Shown here piece after piece: positions 1-12,618 of a stretch of DNA of 64,000 bases (the first letter of the stretch is position 1; each line of letters starts with the position of its first letter). Source of the stretch: Bdellovibrionota bacterium (GTDB lineage: Bacteria; Bdellovibrionota_C; UBA2361; JAFLCA01); the NCBI GenBank assembly GCA_030584005.1, contig CP129486.1, forward strand, positions 1,119,556 through 1,183,555, read 5' to 3'. The notes beneath the pieces are model-generated. The model had not been told where the DNA came from. It was given only the letters and a program-made list of their open reading frames with translations, and ran no database searches. Both the position numbers and the translations under genes were made by a program.

Positions 1-212
1 AAGGTTCGCTCCTTTGCGTTCAGCGTTAATGTGTCGGCCTTGATGAATGTGGGGCCATCCTGCAGATTAAAATTAGATGCGGTCGATTCCGTGGAGCCCT
101 GTGCGGCGGAGATAGCGGGCTGCTCTGCCCAGGCAGCCTGGGATAACCCCGAAAGCAGGAACAGCTGCAGAGCAAAGGAGAACAGTGCGAACGAGCTACT
201 TTTGGCGGTCAT
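1..212 (-). CDS. lptA: LptA-like LPS transport protein, 3'-truncated by window edge
   Basis: Only the first 70 codons lie inside the window. The ATG at 212 opens a Sec signal peptide: basic start, hydrophobic core, probable cleavage after AWA near residue 29. The mature start leads into FNLQDGPTFIKADTLTLNA, which matches the opening strand of the OstA/LptA fold (the usual pattern is an I-x-S/A-D-x-L-x-x-x motif). LptA bridges LPS from the inner to the outer membrane through the periplasm. It overlaps the end of lptC by 17 bases, the normal lptC-lptA order. The identification rests on context plus this short stretch, and LptD or another OstA-domain protein is a less likely alternative. Confidence 0.7.
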   Translation of the reverse strand, partial: MTAKSSSFALFSFALQLFLLSGLSQAAWAEQPAISAAQGSTESTASNFNLQDGPTFIKADTLTLNAKERT

Positions 213-804
213 TGTGTATCGTGGTTTCAACATCCCGTTGCAGATGAAATACCTGCGATGCAAGGTCACCCTTCAAGCCTACACCTTTGATCTGCAAGAG
301 CGAGTTTTGAATCTCTACGGCTCCAGGCACGTCGACCTGTTCGGATGCAAGATCGTAGAGCGCTCGGTCGGAGTGTAGCTCCATATCGCGCTGCTTCACT
401 ACCACATTTCCCCAGGCTTCCGCGCTGGTGAGAGTGGCACCTTGAATGAGGACCTTGGCGTGATCGGCCTGAATGAATGTGGGCTGCTCCTTTTTGCGGC
501 TCAAAGTAACCTCTGCCTGATCAAGAAGCGCTTCATTAGTGCTCGGATTCAGAACCCCCTTCGAGGCTTTCACCTCCCAGATGGGGGAGCCATTGCGTGT
601 TTCCGTACGGTGAAAGTTATCCAACACAATCTGCCCTGGTGCGCTGTGTGCGGAGGCGGCGGCAGACTGCTCCTCCTGAATGGGGGTGCGAGGGGCCTGC
701 TCCGTTCTCTGTTGTGGCACGCGAGTGGCGAGAATCAGCAGTCCGATTGCCGCGACTAGGACGAGAACTGCCCCTGCGATGCTTTGCTGTTTTGTAATGT
801 GCAT
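196..804 (-). CDS. lptC: LptC-like LPS export protein
   Basis: About 202 residues from the ATG at 804; a longer reading to 888 would run into kdsA. One N-terminal membrane anchor (residues about 8-26, AGAVLVLVAAIGLLILATR) is followed by a low-complexity linker. The periplasmic part then has the LptC beta pattern: NFHRTETRNGSPIWEVKASK, later LYDLASEQVDVPGAVEI. LptC sits in the inner membrane with LptBFG and passes LPS to LptA. Length and topology are normal for the family. It lies 67 bp after kdsA and overlaps lptA, so it probably belongs to the same transcript. Confidence 0.8.
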   Translation of the reverse strand: MHITKQQSIAGAVLVLVAAIGLLILATRVPQQRTEQAPRTPIQEEQSAAASAHSAPGQIVLDNFHRTETRNGSPIWEVKASKGVLNPSTNEALLDQAEVTLSRKKEQPTFIQADHAKVLIQGATLTSAEAWGNVVVKQRDMELHSDRALYDLASEQVDVPGAVEIQNSLLQIKGVGLKGDLASQVFHLQRDVETTIHNDRQK

Positions 805-871
805 ATGCTGGCGTAATCCGCCGGCAGTGTAACAGAAAGTGGGGAGGAGTGCGACCGAGGCAGCAACGCCG

Positions 872-1696
872 TTATGCGAGCGCTCCACGCATGCGTTTCA
901 AATCCCCCAAAAGGCCGGGCAGCGATTCAAGAGGCAGCATTGTCTTGCCATCCGAAGGTGCATTATCCGGGTCGTCGTGGCATTCAAAGAAAAGCCCCTG
1001 CACTCCCACCGCTACCGCAGCGCGCATCAAAGCTGGTACGAAGCGACGGTCCCCGCCTGACTGCCCGGATTCTCCCCCTAAGCTTTGGACTGCATGTGTT
1101 GCATCAAGAATAACTGGGTAGCCGGTGTCCTGCATGAGGACCAGAGAGCGCATATCCACTACGAGATCACGGTAGCCAAATGAAGCACCCCGTTCGCACA
1201 GGAGAATGTTCTCGTTTCCGGTAGAGGCGATCTTGGCTGCCACATGCTGCATGTCCTGAGGCGCCAGGAACTGGCCCTTCTTCACATTGACCGCCTTGCC
1301 TGTTCGGCCTACTGCAATAAGTAAATCGGTCTGGCGGCACAAGAAGGCAGGAGTCTGCAGTACATCCACGTACTGCGCTGCAATAGCCGCCTGCTCAGGA
1401 CTGTGAATGTCAGTGAGCACAGGCACGCCGAGGTCGTTACGTACCTTAGCCAGGATCTCTAGGCCGCGCTCGATCCCGACACCCCGTTGTCCCGTGACGC
1501 TCGTGCGATTGGCCTTATCAAACGAGGCCTTGAACACGTAAGAGAAGCCGCATCGAGCCGCCAGATTAGCCACGAATGAGCCGATCTTAAGACAGTGCTC
1601 TAGAGATTCAATCTGACAGGGGCCGGCGATCAGAAGGAGCGGGCTCCCCATGCCAACGCCTAGTTGCGGAGTGATAGAAACAGTGCGGCTGGCCAT
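872..1696 (-). CDS. kdsA: 3-deoxy-D-manno-octulosonate 8-phosphate synthase
   Basis: 274 residues, normal length. KdsA condenses phosphoenolpyruvate with arabinose 5-phosphate to give Kdo-8-phosphate, the committed step to Kdo. Visible family motifs are LIAGPCQIES (residues 22-31), FKASFDKANRTS, PVLTDIH, LQTPAFLCRQTDLL, NVKKGQF and ERGASFGY. Cys27 in AGPC marks the metal-dependent class; the metal-independent class, as in E. coli, has Asn there. The gene follows pyrG by 30 bp and precedes lptC, so Kdo synthesis, CTP supply and LPS export are grouped together. Confidence 0.95.
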   Translation of the reverse strand: MASRTVSITPQLGVGMGSPLLLIAGPCQIESLEHCLKIGSFVANLAARCGFSYVFKASFDKANRTSVTGQRGVGIERGLEILAKVRNDLGVPVLTDIHSPEQAAIAAQYVDVLQTPAFLCRQTDLLIAVGRTGKAVNVKKGQFLAPQDMQHVAAKIASTGNENILLCERGASFGYRDLVVDMRSLVLMQDTGYPVILDATHAVQSLGGESGQSGGDRRFVPALMRAAVAVGVQGLFFECHDDPDNAPSDGKTMLPLESLPGLLGDLKRMRGALA

Positions 1697-1726
1697 GGTA
1701 CCCGGTGCGTGCGGTTGATCCTTAAT

Positions 1727-3577
<1,851 letters not shown>

Positions 3578-3717
3578 TCAGCTTTATGCAGCTGAGGAAA
3601 GGGAGAGACTTATCAACTTGAGCAACACCCCGGCAGGCCCCTGCGATAGTGCTTAGATTGTCAACGATTCCTCACAGTTGGGGAGCAGTCCCGCAGGTCA
3701 TAGCGGCTACGGAGACA

Positions 3718-3749
3718 CTGAACAAGCGCCCTCCTTGGCCCTTGTTCAG
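3718..3749 (-). terminator. Inverted repeat after kdsB, weak terminator candidate
   Basis: Nine-base perfect arms (CTGAACAAG at 3718-3726, CTTGTTCAG at 3741-3749) around a 14-base loop, starting 18 bases past the kdsB stop. No T-run follows on the minus strand, so an intrinsic terminator is doubtful. The left arm with its flank (3711-3726) also matches half of the dispersed palindrome family A at 15 of 16 bases, so it may be a decayed copy of that element. Confidence 0.3.
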
Positions 3750-3766
3750 ACGCGCCACACTACTTC

Positions 3767-4552
3767 CTAGCGCGCCTTTCCTGATTGCACCGCCGCTACC
3801 GCCCGTGAGAGGTCCTCGGAGGTATCGATCTCAATGGAAGCGTTCATCTCCTCTGGTGTGGCGAAGGCTGCCTTTATCAAGATTCCATTGGCGAGAGCAC
3901 GCAGCTGTTCAAGCGCCTCGCGCGTTTCAATCAATGAAGGGCTCATCTTGTTGAGCGCCTTGAGTGTCGCAGGACGGAACACATACAGCCCGAAGTGCTT
4001 GTACCCAATCGGAGCGGTGGGGGAAATCTCACATTTCTCCGGATCACGTCGATGGGGAATAGGTGCTCGGGAGAAATAGAGCGCCCGCCCATCCACACCC
4101 AGCACGACCTTCACTACCGAATCTCGCTTAAACTCGTTCTCGTCAAACAGAGGCATGACCACGGTGCTCATGCCGAATGTGGGATCCGCTTCAGCCAAGC
4201 ACTGTACCGTTCTCCTTATAACGCCGGGCTCGATAAAAGGCATGTCACCCTGCACATTCGCCACAAGGTCAAAGTGCTTTCCCGCCTTTTCTCGCAACTC
4301 TAGGGCTTCGGCAACGCGGTCCGAACCGGTTGCATGATGAGAGCCCGTCATAAGGACGGAGCCGCCAAAGCCCTTTACGCAATCGGCGATCTCGCTGCTG
4401 TCCGTTGCCACAAACAGCTCCTCGAAGCATGCGGCCTTGGTTGCTTGCTCCCATACCCGCTGCACCACGGTCTTATCGCCGATGAATTTCAAGGCCTTTG
4501 CCGGAAGTCGAGTGCTTCCGATCCTTGCCGGAATAATACCAAGTACTTTCAT
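3767..4552 (-). CDS. kdsB: 3-deoxy-manno-octulosonate cytidylyltransferase
   Basis: 261 residues, close to the usual ~250. KdsB activates Kdo with CTP to CMP-Kdo in the cytoplasm. The N-terminus has the nucleotidyltransferase signature IIPARIGSTRLPAKAL, followed by TGSHHATGSDRVAEA, NVQGDMPFI and FSRAPIPHRRD, all typical of KdsB. It starts 12 bp after the membrane-protein gene upstream, so it is probably co-transcribed with that gene and pcnB, and about 270 bp separate it from pyrG. Identification is secure. Confidence 0.95.
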   Translation of the reverse strand: MKVLGIIPARIGSTRLPAKALKFIGDKTVVQRVWEQATKAACFEELFVATDSSEIADCVKGFGGSVLMTGSHHATGSDRVAEALELREKAGKHFDLVANVQGDMPFIEPGVIRRTVQCLAEADPTFGMSTVVMPLFDENEFKRDSVVKVVLGVDGRALYFSRAPIPHRRDPEKCEISPTAPIGYKHFGLYVFRPATLKALNKMSPSLIETREALEQLRALANGILIKAAFATPEEMNASIEIDTSEDLSRAVAAVQSGKAR

Positions 4553-4564
4553 ATCTGAGCCTCC

Positions 4565-5338
4565 TTACTGACGGGCCATGAATGCGCGCTGTCGATGGGA
4601 GCCGTTTTCAAGCTTTTCGAACAGGGCGGCCCGGAACAACATGAACCAGTTTGCCAGTATCACTCCGCTGACGATGCCGAGTACCGGCATCTCAGCAAAC
4701 AGCACGCGCATGGACGATACAACCACAAGGACCGGCAACAACGGGTCGGTGCTGGAAAGCTGATGCACGGCAGTGGCAGTGCCGTGCACAGCCAGGGGGA
4801 GCATCATCAGGGCGATCGGCAGGAACCACTCGATCCAATTGTTGAGCACGAAGGAATAGGAGCGAAAAAGCGCTGAAAATCCATCGGTGCGTTCAATATG
4901 AATAATCTCGGCGATCGGATTCAGCAGGACCGCGAGCGCCAAAGTGAAGCAGTAAGAGATCCAGACTGTATCGGGGTTTCCACGCAACATATGAACGACC
5001 AGGCTCAACGGGAAAAGTATGAAGGAGGCGTTCAGGATCGAGGAAAACAGCATGCCGTCGAACTCACGGATGTTCTCGAAGGTTAGTTTTTCTTTGGCGT
5101 GGGCCTTGGAAAGCCAGGAGTAGTAAAAGGAGAGCAGGACTATTGAAGCAATTCCTATGATAAATCCACCCGCCAGCCCCATCCCGGAAAATACCGTTGC
5201 CACCAGGAGAAATAGTGCGAAGGCTGCGATCGAAAGCGGAATCAGGGGCCAACCCCTATAGAGGGCCTTGGTTGCATGCATCACGCTCTGACCATAGAGG
5301 CCACACAGCGCGTGCAGCGATGAGGCGACTGACTTCAC
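4565..5338 (-). CDS. Multi-pass inner-membrane protein of unknown function
   Basis: 257 residues with about six hydrophobic segments (near residues 30-50, 54-75, 97-117, 126-145, 168-186 and 200-235). A GTG start directly abuts the TAG stop of pcnB, and its ribosome site GAGGAGGAA lies inside the pcnB end, which means tight translational coupling. I do not recognise the family. The layout resembles integral membrane proteins with no catalytic motif. Position between pcnB and kdsB suggests a housekeeping envelope role, but that is inference only. Confidence 0.75.
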   Translation of the reverse strand: MKSVASSLHALCGLYGQSVMHATKALYRGWPLIPLSIAAFALFLLVATVFSGMGLAGGFIIGIASIVLLSFYYSWLSKAHAKEKLTFENIREFDGMLFSSILNASFILFPLSLVVHMLRGNPDTVWISYCFTLALAVLLNPIAEIIHIERTDGFSALFRSYSFVLNNWIEWFLPIALMMLPLAVHGTATAVHQLSSTDPLLPVLVVVSSMRVLFAEMPVLGIVSGVILANWFMLFRAALFEKLENGSHRQRAFMARQ

Positions 5339-6667
5339 CTATTCCTCCTCTTCGACGAATTCTGGCGTATCGCCCTCAGGGGCGCGTCTACGGGAACGGC
5401 GGCGTCTTCGTTTCTGAGGAGGGCCGCTGCGCTCCCGCGGTGGAGCATTGTGAGCGAGTGACTCGAGCTCGGCAAGCAGTTCAGCGTCCTCGGCTTCTGT
5501 TTCCATGACTCTGGCAAAGAGCATTAGGTCAGGGAAGCAGCCGGCCTTGGCAATGCTTGAAAGTCTGGGCGGCCGGCCGGAAGGGGAGCGCAGCGCAAAC
5601 CACAATAAGAGCAGCTCTGCCAAACGTTCGCGCTCTCGCCGCGGTACGGCCAGACGTGGGAACGCATTACTCACTAATTCCTTGATCATCATGCGAGAGT
5701 GCAAACTCTCAATGAGACGGGAGGATGAGGGTTCCCTAAGTACCGGAGTCAGAGCGAGCAGTGCAAGCACCGCCGTGCACGAGCTGACACCCTCTTCTTT
5801 CTTAAATTGGTCGAATCGAAACAAGCTCCTGGAGAGGTAGGTATTGGCGGCCAGCACGGAGCCGGTGAGTTCAGGCAAAAAGTGCCCGAGGAGCTGCATC
5901 TCCTCCATCATGCGCAGCGTCTTCAAGCAGTATCCCGACGTTAAATCCTTCTGCAGCTCCACATATAGGCGCACCGCAACGCTCTTCTCGACAAGCCCAT
6001 GCAGATCCAGCATCGCTTCACGCGCCTGTTGCTCGATGCGGAACCCCGTGCGCGCCGCGTGACGTACCACTCGTACGAGCCGCACAGGGTCTTCCAGAAA
6101 ACGCTCTCGGGGGTCGCCGATTACGCGGATCAGTCCGTGCCTTAGATCCTCGACGCCGCCCACATAATCAATGATCGAGAAGGTCGAGAGATCATAGAAC
6201 AAGCCGTTAATGGTGATATCGCGTCTGCGGGCATCGGTCGCCTCTGTTCCGAATTTGTTGTCACGCAACGCCCCGTTAGATGGGCCGCCCTCTGCCTCAT
6301 CCTCGGCCTCGAACTCATCTTGAAAATCGCGAAAGGTGGAAACCTCGATAATCTTGTGCTGAGAAAAGAAGACATGCACTAATTTGAAGCGTCTCCCGAT
6401 AATGCGGCTGTTGCGAAAGAGCGATTTGATCTGTCGGGGCCGCGCGTCGGTAGCGATGTCAAAATCCTTAGGCGTCTTTCCCAGTAGCAGATCGCGCACT
6501 CCGCCGCCCACCACATAGGCCTTGAAGCCGTGCTGCAGCAGTCGGTACATTATCTTCAATGCATCCGGATCGATGTTGTTGCGAGAGATCGAGTGCTCGC
6601 TTCGAGAATATATGCGAGGAGTGGTCGTGTCAGACGAGGTAAGTTCGCTTTCGTTCATTGGGTGCAC
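5339..6667 (-). CDS. pcnB: Poly(A) polymerase I
   Basis: 442 residues. Class II nucleotidyltransferase fold: YVVGGGVRDLLLGKTPKDFD carries the GG and the catalytic D-x-D, followed by IGRRFKLVHVFF and the RNA/anticodon-binding helices (RLVRVVRHAARTGF). The N-terminal ISRNNIDPDALKIMYRL is typical of PcnB rather than CCA-adding enzyme. The basic tail RRRRRSRRRAPEGDTPEF also matches PcnB. It adds 3' poly(A) to RNA and so promotes decay. First gene of a minus-strand run. Confidence 0.9.
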   Translation of the reverse strand: MHPMNESELTSSDTTTPRIYSRSEHSISRNNIDPDALKIMYRLLQHGFKAYVVGGGVRDLLLGKTPKDFDIATDARPRQIKSLFRNSRIIGRRFKLVHVFFSQHKIIEVSTFRDFQDEFEAEDEAEGGPSNGALRDNKFGTEATDARRRDITINGLFYDLSTFSIIDYVGGVEDLRHGLIRVIGDPRERFLEDPVRLVRVVRHAARTGFRIEQQAREAMLDLHGLVEKSVAVRLYVELQKDLTSGYCLKTLRMMEEMQLLGHFLPELTGSVLAANTYLSRSLFRFDQFKKEEGVSSCTAVLALLALTPVLREPSSSRLIESLHSRMMIKELVSNAFPRLAVPRRERERLAELLLLWFALRSPSGRPPRLSSIAKAGCFPDLMLFARVMETEAEDAELLAELESLAHNAPPRERSGPPQKRRRRRSRRRAPEGDTPEFVEEEE

Positions 6668-6976
6668 TACTACTTAAACCAGAGCCCCATTGCGGGTGCA
6701 GTCAGAGGGCTTCACTAAACCTAAGGTCACCAACCCTATATGATAAAGGCTCGTTTGTCGCGTAACTGGCTTAGCTTGTAAATGCCCCCTGGAAAATTGC
6801 AGGAACGAACAGATATGTAATGATATCAGCCTGATAGGGGTTTGAGGAGTGCCCCTATCGGTGGAAGGCCAGGGGAATCGGCGCCTCTGAGCGATGATGC
6901 ATGAGGCTGAACCCTGGGCCGCCTCGAGCGGTAGTGCATGCAATGTTCGGCTTGAACGGACCCGTATCCGTGGCGG
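6668..6976. other. Intergenic, no gene seen
   Basis: 309 bases between the start of pcnB and the end of the secreted protease gene, both on the minus strand. It should hold the pcnB promoter, but I see no clear -35/-10 pair, terminator hairpin or member of the dispersed repeat families. A 90-codon open frame here has no family resemblance and no convincing ribosome site. Confidence 0.5.
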
Positions 6977-8977
6977 CTAGCGCGGTTTGCCCACCACTAC
7001 CCTGGTGCTGTTGCCTCTAAGTATCCCCTGGAGCGAGACGGGGAAGTTGTACTCCGGATGATCGGTGTTGAATGCATAGTGAGCGAGTTTCGGCAGAGTA
7101 ACTCGGATGTAGCCGGCTCCGTCGGTAATTCGGGTGGCACCCAATCCGTAAACACTTACTCCAGGAATTGGGCGCATGGCGCTGTCTACCACGAGGACGG
7201 CAAGCTCGAATTGGCGGACCGAGCCATCGAATGTGATCGACGTATCCCTGATCAGCTGACCCGATTGGGCAGCAAAGGTGTAGCTGGGATGTGATACGGC
7301 CACGGAGTAGCTTAAGGGCCCGTACACCGTATCAAAGATAAATTCGCCGTTCGGCGAGGTAACCCGGTGTTGCACCGTTCCCCCGAAGGTTCCACTTACC
7401 TGTGCTCCCGCGACGGGCTGGCCTTGGAATAGTACTCGTCCCGACATGGTGAAGTAGCCCGGAGTGGGTGGTGCCGATGGGGTAGGGGTTGGGGTTGGAG
7501 TCGGCGTTGCCGTCGGCAAGGGCGTCGGAGTCATTGTCGGGGTATTGGTCGGAGTCGGCGTGGGCGCTGGCGTGCTGTTGACAGGCGGCGGAGGTGCATG
7601 GGGCAGTCCAGCGAGCATCGCCTCGAGATTCACGTAGCCACCGGTCTTCACCACACCTTGCAGTTGTGCTGAGGTCCGCACCGTTGCGAGGAGGCGGTCC
7701 CGTAGGGCGTCCCAGCTGAGGTTTGATGCGTAGCTCGCCAGCAACATAATTGCACCGGAAACGTGCGGCGCGGCCATTGAGGTGCCGTTCATGTACATAT
7801 AGCCATTGCCAGGGTATGTGCTGGCGATAGAAACGCCGGGGGCGGCTAGGTGAACGGTGTTGGCACCGTAGTTTGAGAACGATGCCCGATTGCCGTTGCT
7901 GTCGATGGCGGCCACGGCGATGACGTTGGCCATCGGGATATTGGCGGGTGAGTAGGCCACTGCGTCATTGTTGCTGTTGTTGTTGCCGGCGGCTGCAATA
8001 ACCAGCACCCCCGCATTGCGCGCCCGCTGTACGGCATCAGTGATCACCGCATAGAGCCCCGGAGCACCCCATGAGTTATTGGATGCTACCACGGGGAGGC
8101 CGCGATTACGGAGGGCGGTGACATAGTCGAGCGCCTTCACTGCGTCATAGAGATTACCGCTCCCCTGAGAGTTCAGGAACTTTACGCCGATGATCCTGGT
8201 GTTCCAGACTACTCCCGTGATGCCGATGCCGTTATTGCCGCGCGCACCGATAGTGCCGGCACAGTGGGTGCCATGACCATTGTCATCAGCAGGATTTCCG
8301 GAACCGGTAATCGCATTGTAACCATGCACATCATCGACGACCCCGTTGCCGTCGTCATCGATACCGTTGCCGGCTACCTCACCGGGGTTTCTCCACATGT
8401 TGGGCGATAGATCACTGTGGTTGTAATCGACTCCCGTATCAATGACGGCGACGTATCGATCTTCACTGCCTGTGCTGCGATCCCAGGCCTGCGGAGCGTT
8501 CATATCGATATCGCTGGCTTGATGAAGACCCCACTCAAGCGAGTAGTAGGGATCGTTGGGATTGACGGCGATACGCACCGGGGCGTTGCAGCTGCAGCGT
8601 ATACGATCGAGCGCAAGGGGCCGCTGACGGGCCCGTGCTTGCCGGAGTAGAGCGCGCCGCTCACGTTGAGCCGAAATACAGATATTCTGCCTGCGATGCT
8701 GAGACGAATGGGAGGAGATCGTGGCACCGATGCCGGACTTTGTCTTTAGGAGTGCAGCCCGTGTACCTCTATCTATAACGCTGACATCGCGGCGCGCATT
8801 GGCAACCTGTCGAATCGTTCTCTCATGAGCAGCCTTCGCTGCTCCTAGGCTCACTATGAACTCGTTATCAACGCACTGTTGCTCGGCAGGGAGTGCAAAG
8901 GGTGCCCCTTCGGCAGCATATGCCGGTGCGCTGCACGCAGCCAAGATGAGTGAAATGAGGAGCGTTCGGGAACTCAT
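6977..8977 (-). CDS. Secreted subtilisin-family (S8) serine protease
   Basis: 666 residues. Signal peptide to about residue 21 (APAYA), then an inhibitor-like prosegment ([11 protein letters not shown], about 38-105). The catalytic domain (about 150-455) has Asp180 in [15 protein letters not shown], His235 in [12 protein letters not shown], the oxyanion Asn332 in AAAGNNN and Ser400 in [12 protein letters not shown], so the triad is complete. A Pro-Thr linker (about 461-506) follows, then two carboxypeptidase-regulatory-like beta domains (about 507-666). Its ATG overlaps the last bases of the 1153-residue gene upstream (ATGA), so the two are translationally coupled. Expected outside the cell or on its surface; substrate unknown. 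Confidence 0.93.
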   Translation of the reverse strand: MSSRTLLISLILAACSAPAYAAEGAPFALPAEQQCVDNEFIVSLGAAKAAHERTIRQVANARRDVSVIDRGTRAALLKTKSGIGATISSHSSQHRRQNICISAQRERRALLRQARARQRPLALDRIRCSCNAPVRIAVNPNDPYYSLEWGLHQASDIDMNAPQAWDRSTGSEDRYVAVIDTGVDYNHSDLSPNMWRNPGEVAGNGIDDDGNGVVDDVHGYNAITGSGNPADDNGHGTHCAGTIGARGNNGIGITGVVWNTRIIGVKFLNSQGSGNLYDAVKALDYVTALRNRGLPVVASNNSWGAPGLYAVITDAVQRARNAGVLVIAAAGNNNSNNDAVAYSPANIPMANVIAVAAIDSNGNRASFSNYGANTVHLAAPGVSIASTYPGNGYMYMNGTSMAAPHVSGAIMLLASYASNLSWDALRDRLLATVRTSAQLQGVVKTGGYVNLEAMLAGLPHAPPPPVNSTPAPTPTPTNTPTMTPTPLPTATPTPTPTPTPSAPPTPGYFTMSGRVLFQGQPVAGAQVSGTFGGTVQHRVTSPNGEFIFDTVYGPLSYSVAVSHPSYTFAAQSGQLIRDTSITFDGSVRQFELAVLVVDSAMRPIPGVSVYGLGATRITDGAGYIRVTLPKLAHYAFNTDHPEYNFPVSLQGILRGNSTRVVVGKPR

Positions 8978-11900
8978 CGCTGTCTTCCTCCCGTTCGTCG
9001 CCGATTGTCATTCTTCCTCTTGCCGTCCCCGTTGACTCGCTTGCGATCGCCATCATCGACGAGCCGGACCTGGTCAGGTCGTAGTGCAAAATGCAGCCCC
9101 TCGAGCGCCCGTTCATTACGCGAAGAATCGAGAGTGAAGCGGAACACGCGGGGAACCGAGGCGACTCGATACTGGCTGCTCTCGACTGAGAGCCGGTAGC
9201 TGCCGACCGGCAGCTCGGCGGCATACGAATAATCAGAGGTCAGCGCGAGTTGGTAGGTCTGACCGCCCTCCGCCTTTAGTACGATCACGGGATCATTGGG
9301 TAGAGAGCGGGCAAATCTTCTTCCAAGCGACGACTCAGCTCTTATGATATTGCCCCTTGGATCCTTGAGCTGACCACTAATGACATAACGAACGGGTGTC
9401 GGGGCAATCGTTGGGGTGAACGATGGCTGCGGTGTCGGGGTAGCAGACGGTGCAGGAGTTGGCTCGTCCGGTATCGGGGTAGGGGTGATCGGGTCGTCGC
9501 ACGGTCCGATCGTATCGCCATGTGCAAGATGGGTATCCCACGCGCTCACCTTGATTTTGATATTATGGGCCGGGTCAGTCGGATATCCTGGCGGGCGGTG
9601 GCAGATGAGAATCTCCTCCGAGTCATCCTCGCTTGGTGTCGGAGTCGGAGCGGGGGTCTCTACGGGGCAGCGGTCAAAGTTGGCGCCGCGTGAATCAAGC
9701 TGTACATCGCCGAGAAAGATGCGCGCGATATTCGGGTTGTTCTTCACCGGTACAGAGGCAAAGGAGGCATTGGAAAGCCCCTCGATGTACAGCAGTCCGC
9801 CCTGGGCGGTGCCGTAAATATCCCAGCGCACATTCAGCGCGTCATGACGGGGGTTCTCAACCCTCCAGCGCAATACGGTGGAAGGATCCTCGGAGCATAG
9901 GGAAGCAAGACGCGGCTGTGGCACGGCGGTCGGCTGCTGCGTCGGTGTATTCGAAGGTACTGCCGTCCAAGTTGGGGAGGCTGCGGGGGTGCTCGTGGAG
10001 CTCGGTGTCGCACTCACTGATGGAAGCGGTGTCGCTGTCTTTTCGGGAGTGGAGGTCTTTGCCGGTGTGTAGGTTGCGGTCGCCGATTTCAGAGGGGTTG
10101 AGGTATGAGTTGCACTAAAGGTTGGTGTCCAGGTTGCCGTTGCGGTGGCCGTACCCGTGTGAGTCGGTGTGCCGGTTCGAGTGGGGGTAGAGGTCTTCGT
10201 GGCTGTATGCGTCCAGGTGGGAGTGTGCGTTACGGTCCAGGTCGAAGTGATAGTGGGCGTAGCGGTGTGTGTCGGCGTATGAGATGGGGTGAAGGTCGCT
10301 GTTGGCGGCAATGTTGCAGTATATGTCGCCGTGGCAGTATGCGTTGGTGTCGGGGTCGCTAAAGGCAGCTCCTGTTGCGAGCTGAAGTTAAGATCCGTCC
10401 TGTTCTCTTCGGCTATGCCCTCGTGGAGTTCGGGGGTGAAGGTGAAATCCTGGTAGCTGGCCCAAATACGATAGTTGCTGTCGATCGGTGCAGACAGGGC
10501 GAAGTTCCCCGCCTCGTCGGTCGGTACCTCACGATAGGCGCCCTGTATGTCAGCGTGCACCTTGGCCTGGCGCATGGGGCGGCCGGCGGCATCACGCACC
10601 CAGCCTGAGAGCAGCTTTAGCTCGACTTCCATCTGGCGGAAGTTTGCTTCGTCGCGGTCGCATACGGCTTCCGGGATCGCAATACCGGCCGGATCAAAAT
10701 ACGAGTTTCCCGATTCGGCGGTGAGCCAGTGACTTTCGAGTGCCGCCGCTGCAACCGCGTAACGGCCCGCTTGATCGGTGACGGTCACCACCTCGTGGTT
10801 GTTGCGAATGGTGACCCCCGCCATAGGAGCACCAAACTGATTAAACACCGTACCACGCACCATGTACTGGGGCTGCACGGGACAGAGTGGCGCCGGTTGA
10901 GGGGCCGGTGAGTCGCCAAGTGGTGCTACCCGCACAAATCGCAGGTCGTCAAAACCCTGCTCAAGCGCGGCCAACCCGAGCACCGCCGGATCGAATAAAC
11001 TGCCGCTTTGCTGCACACGGAGACTGTAGTCGTCGCCTTCGTTCAACATGACGCGAAAGCCGCCCGCGGCATCTGTCGTTGCAATCTGTACATCCTGATC
11101 TAGGACGCGCACCGATGCGAGCGGGCGGCCGTCGGGGTCGACGACAGTGCCGCTCACAGAGAATTGTCCAGGGGCCGGGGCTCCGCATTGCGCGCTGAAC
11201 TCGCCAGTCGTGGCCTTGACCGTAGGGCATACCTGAAAGGGAGTGGCGCTCGCATGAGTGAAGGCACAGCCTGAGCTGGAAGGATTCAAGGAGATAAAGT
11301 CATTCAGCGGACTCGCATCGCTGTTGTTACAGCCGGCTCTAACGCTGGCGCCGAACACCACACGGCCCTGCGTGTCGGTTCGCTTAAGCGGCTGTCCGCA
11401 CGACAGTATCTGAGGGCTATCGATGCTGACCCCTGATTTTGCGCTGCCGTTCTCCCGGACGGTCCAATCAATTCCCGCTGAACTACTCCCGTCCTTGACT
11501 GCCCACACGGGACAACGATTCCCGGGGCAGGAGTTGGGGGTGAGCACTAAATCTCGTGGATAGTACTGAAAATCTCCCGTCGGTACGATGTTAATTGGGG
11601 TATTGGCTGCGACGCCCAACATGGCGGTTGAGAATGTCATTTCACCAGAGGAGAGGGTGCTGCGCTGCCCGATTGAAAGGGTGTTAAAACGCTCATTGCC
11701 GATAAAGGTGGTGAAGGCCCCGTTGCCGTTGGCCTGTTTCACTACGATCGTATAGGTCGTTGACGCCCCGATTGGCAGTGGAGCACTAGGAGAGCATTCA
11801 GCGGTTGCATATCCGTACGCTGCGCCGTTGAAGGTACAGCTGCTGAACTTATTGCTAAGCGGGGTCGTGAATCCGCAGCTCTGACCAGAGGGCGAGCGAG

Positions 11901-12435
11901 GGAAAAGAGTATAGAGATTATCGGCGATCTCGGTATTTGTGTTGTTACAGCTGGTGGTGTGTTTGGGGACGGCAAAGAAGACATAGCCTTCGTGGTCCGT
12001 GCTCTTCTCACAGGGTAGAAACGCTTCTGGAAGCGCAACCGAAACGCCTTCTACTCCCACACCCCTGCCGGTACGGAAGCTCCAATGCACAACCTCCTGC
12101 ACGACACCGTCGCTAAGCGCCTTTACGGAGCAGCGATAGCCAGGACACTGTGACGTGTTGAGAACGATCTCCGGCTTATCAAAACGATATCCTCCGGCCG
12201 TGTGGGTGAAGGTAACGCGCGGGTTTGGATTCGGCAGCTCGCCCACGTCAATCTTGAATTCGCCGCGCGCATCAGTAAAACGAGCGGGCAGGGCGTTTAC
12301 ACCATAGTTGCCGTCTATTTTAACTCCGGCAACGGGCGCGCCGTTGTGGTCGATGACGATGGTGTACTGCTGTGCATGTGCTGGCACACCCAGCAACAGC
12401 AATAATATGGACAGTAGTACCGCGCGCACACACAC
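8974..12435 (-). CDS. Large secreted multidomain protein with Pro-Thr linkers
   Basis: 1153 residues with a signal peptide cut near AHAQ (residue 21). Residues about 22-690 are tandem beta-sandwich segments of carboxypeptidase-regulatory type (recurring G-x-P-x-x-G-V-x-I and TDxxGxF/Y). Some segments share Cys patterns such as TPxSCPGNRC. A Thr/Pro/Ala-rich linker spans about 688-841. Near 942-980 is a Cys-bounded motif, ICHRPPG to [11 protein letters not shown], which I know as a recurrent module in secreted bacterial proteins. A final beta domain (about 1010-1110) and a very basic, Asn/Arg-rich tail follow. No enzyme domain is visible. Coupled to the S8 protease, it could be its substrate, anchor or partner. 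Confidence 0.85.
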   Translation of the reverse strand: MCVRAVLLSILLLLLGVPAHAQQYTIVIDHNGAPVAGVKIDGNYGVNALPARFTDARGEFKIDVGELPNPNPRVTFTHTAGGYRFDKPEIVLNTSQCPGYRCSVKALSDGVVQEVVHWSFRTGRGVGVEGVSVALPEAFLPCEKSTDHEGYVFFAVPKHTTSCNNTNTEIADNLYTLFPRSPSGQSCGFTTPLSNKFSSCTFNGAAYGYATAECSPSAPLPIGASTTYTIVVKQANGNGAFTTFIGNERFNTLSIGQRSTLSSGEMTFSTAMLGVAANTPINIVPTGDFQYYPRDLVLTPNSCPGNRCPVWAVKDGSSSAGIDWTVRENGSAKSGVSIDSPQILSCGQPLKRTDTQGRVVFGASVRAGCNNSDASPLNDFISLNPSSSGCAFTHASATPFQVCPTVKATTGEFSAQCGAPAPGQFSVSGTVVDPDGRPLASVRVLDQDVQIATTDAAGGFRVMLNEGDDYSLRVQQSGSLFDPAVLGLAALEQGFDDLRFVRVAPLGDSPAPQPAPLCPVQPQYMVRGTVFNQFGAPMAGVTIRNNHEVVTVTDQAGRYAVAAAALESHWLTAESGNSYFDPAGIAIPEAVCDRDEANFRQMEVELKLLSGWVRDAAGRPMRQAKVHADIQGAYREVPTDEAGNFALSAPIDSNYRIWASYQDFTFTPELHEGIAEENRTDLNFSSQQELPLATPTPTHTATATYTATLPPTATFTPSHTPTHTATPTITSTWTVTHTPTWTHTATKTSTPTRTGTPTHTGTATATATWTPTFSATHTSTPLKSATATYTPAKTSTPEKTATPLPSVSATPSSTSTPAASPTWTAVPSNTPTQQPTAVPQPRLASLCSEDPSTVLRWRVENPRHDALNVRWDIYGTAQGGLLYIEGLSNASFASVPVKNNPNIARIFLGDVQLDSRGANFDRCPVETPAPTPTPSEDDSEEILICHRPPGYPTDPAHNIKIKVSAWDTHLAHGDTIGPCDDPITPTPIPDEPTPAPSATPTPQPSFTPTIAPTPVRYVISGQLKDPRGNIIRAESSLGRRFARSLPNDPVIVLKAEGGQTYQLALTSDYSYAAELPVGSYRLSVESSQYRVASVPRVFRFTLDSSRNERALEGLHFALRPDQVRLVDDGDRKRVNGDGKRKNDNRRRTGGRQR

Positions 12436-12618
12436 TCCACGGAGTTTTTATTCCGACCAGAGACAAGGTATCGACCGTTTTCACGGAAATTGAAGGGTTC
12501 TCAGCACTTACCAAGAAACTGGGAGAGGGCGCTGCTGAATTCTCGTAGCTTCGAGCGTCATGATGCACTACGGCCGATATGGCATAGGTGATAACGCATG
12601 GAGTGGCGCAGGGCAGCG

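Noticed and set aside
6674..6943. 89-codon minus-strand frame upstream of pcnB
   Set aside because: No start context or protein-like pattern; best read as intergenic.
9900..10380. Tandem DNA repeat or CRISPR-like array
   Set aside because: The periodic look comes from Thr-Pro/Thr-Ala codons of the linker in the 1153-residue protein; there are no fixed repeats with unique spacers.
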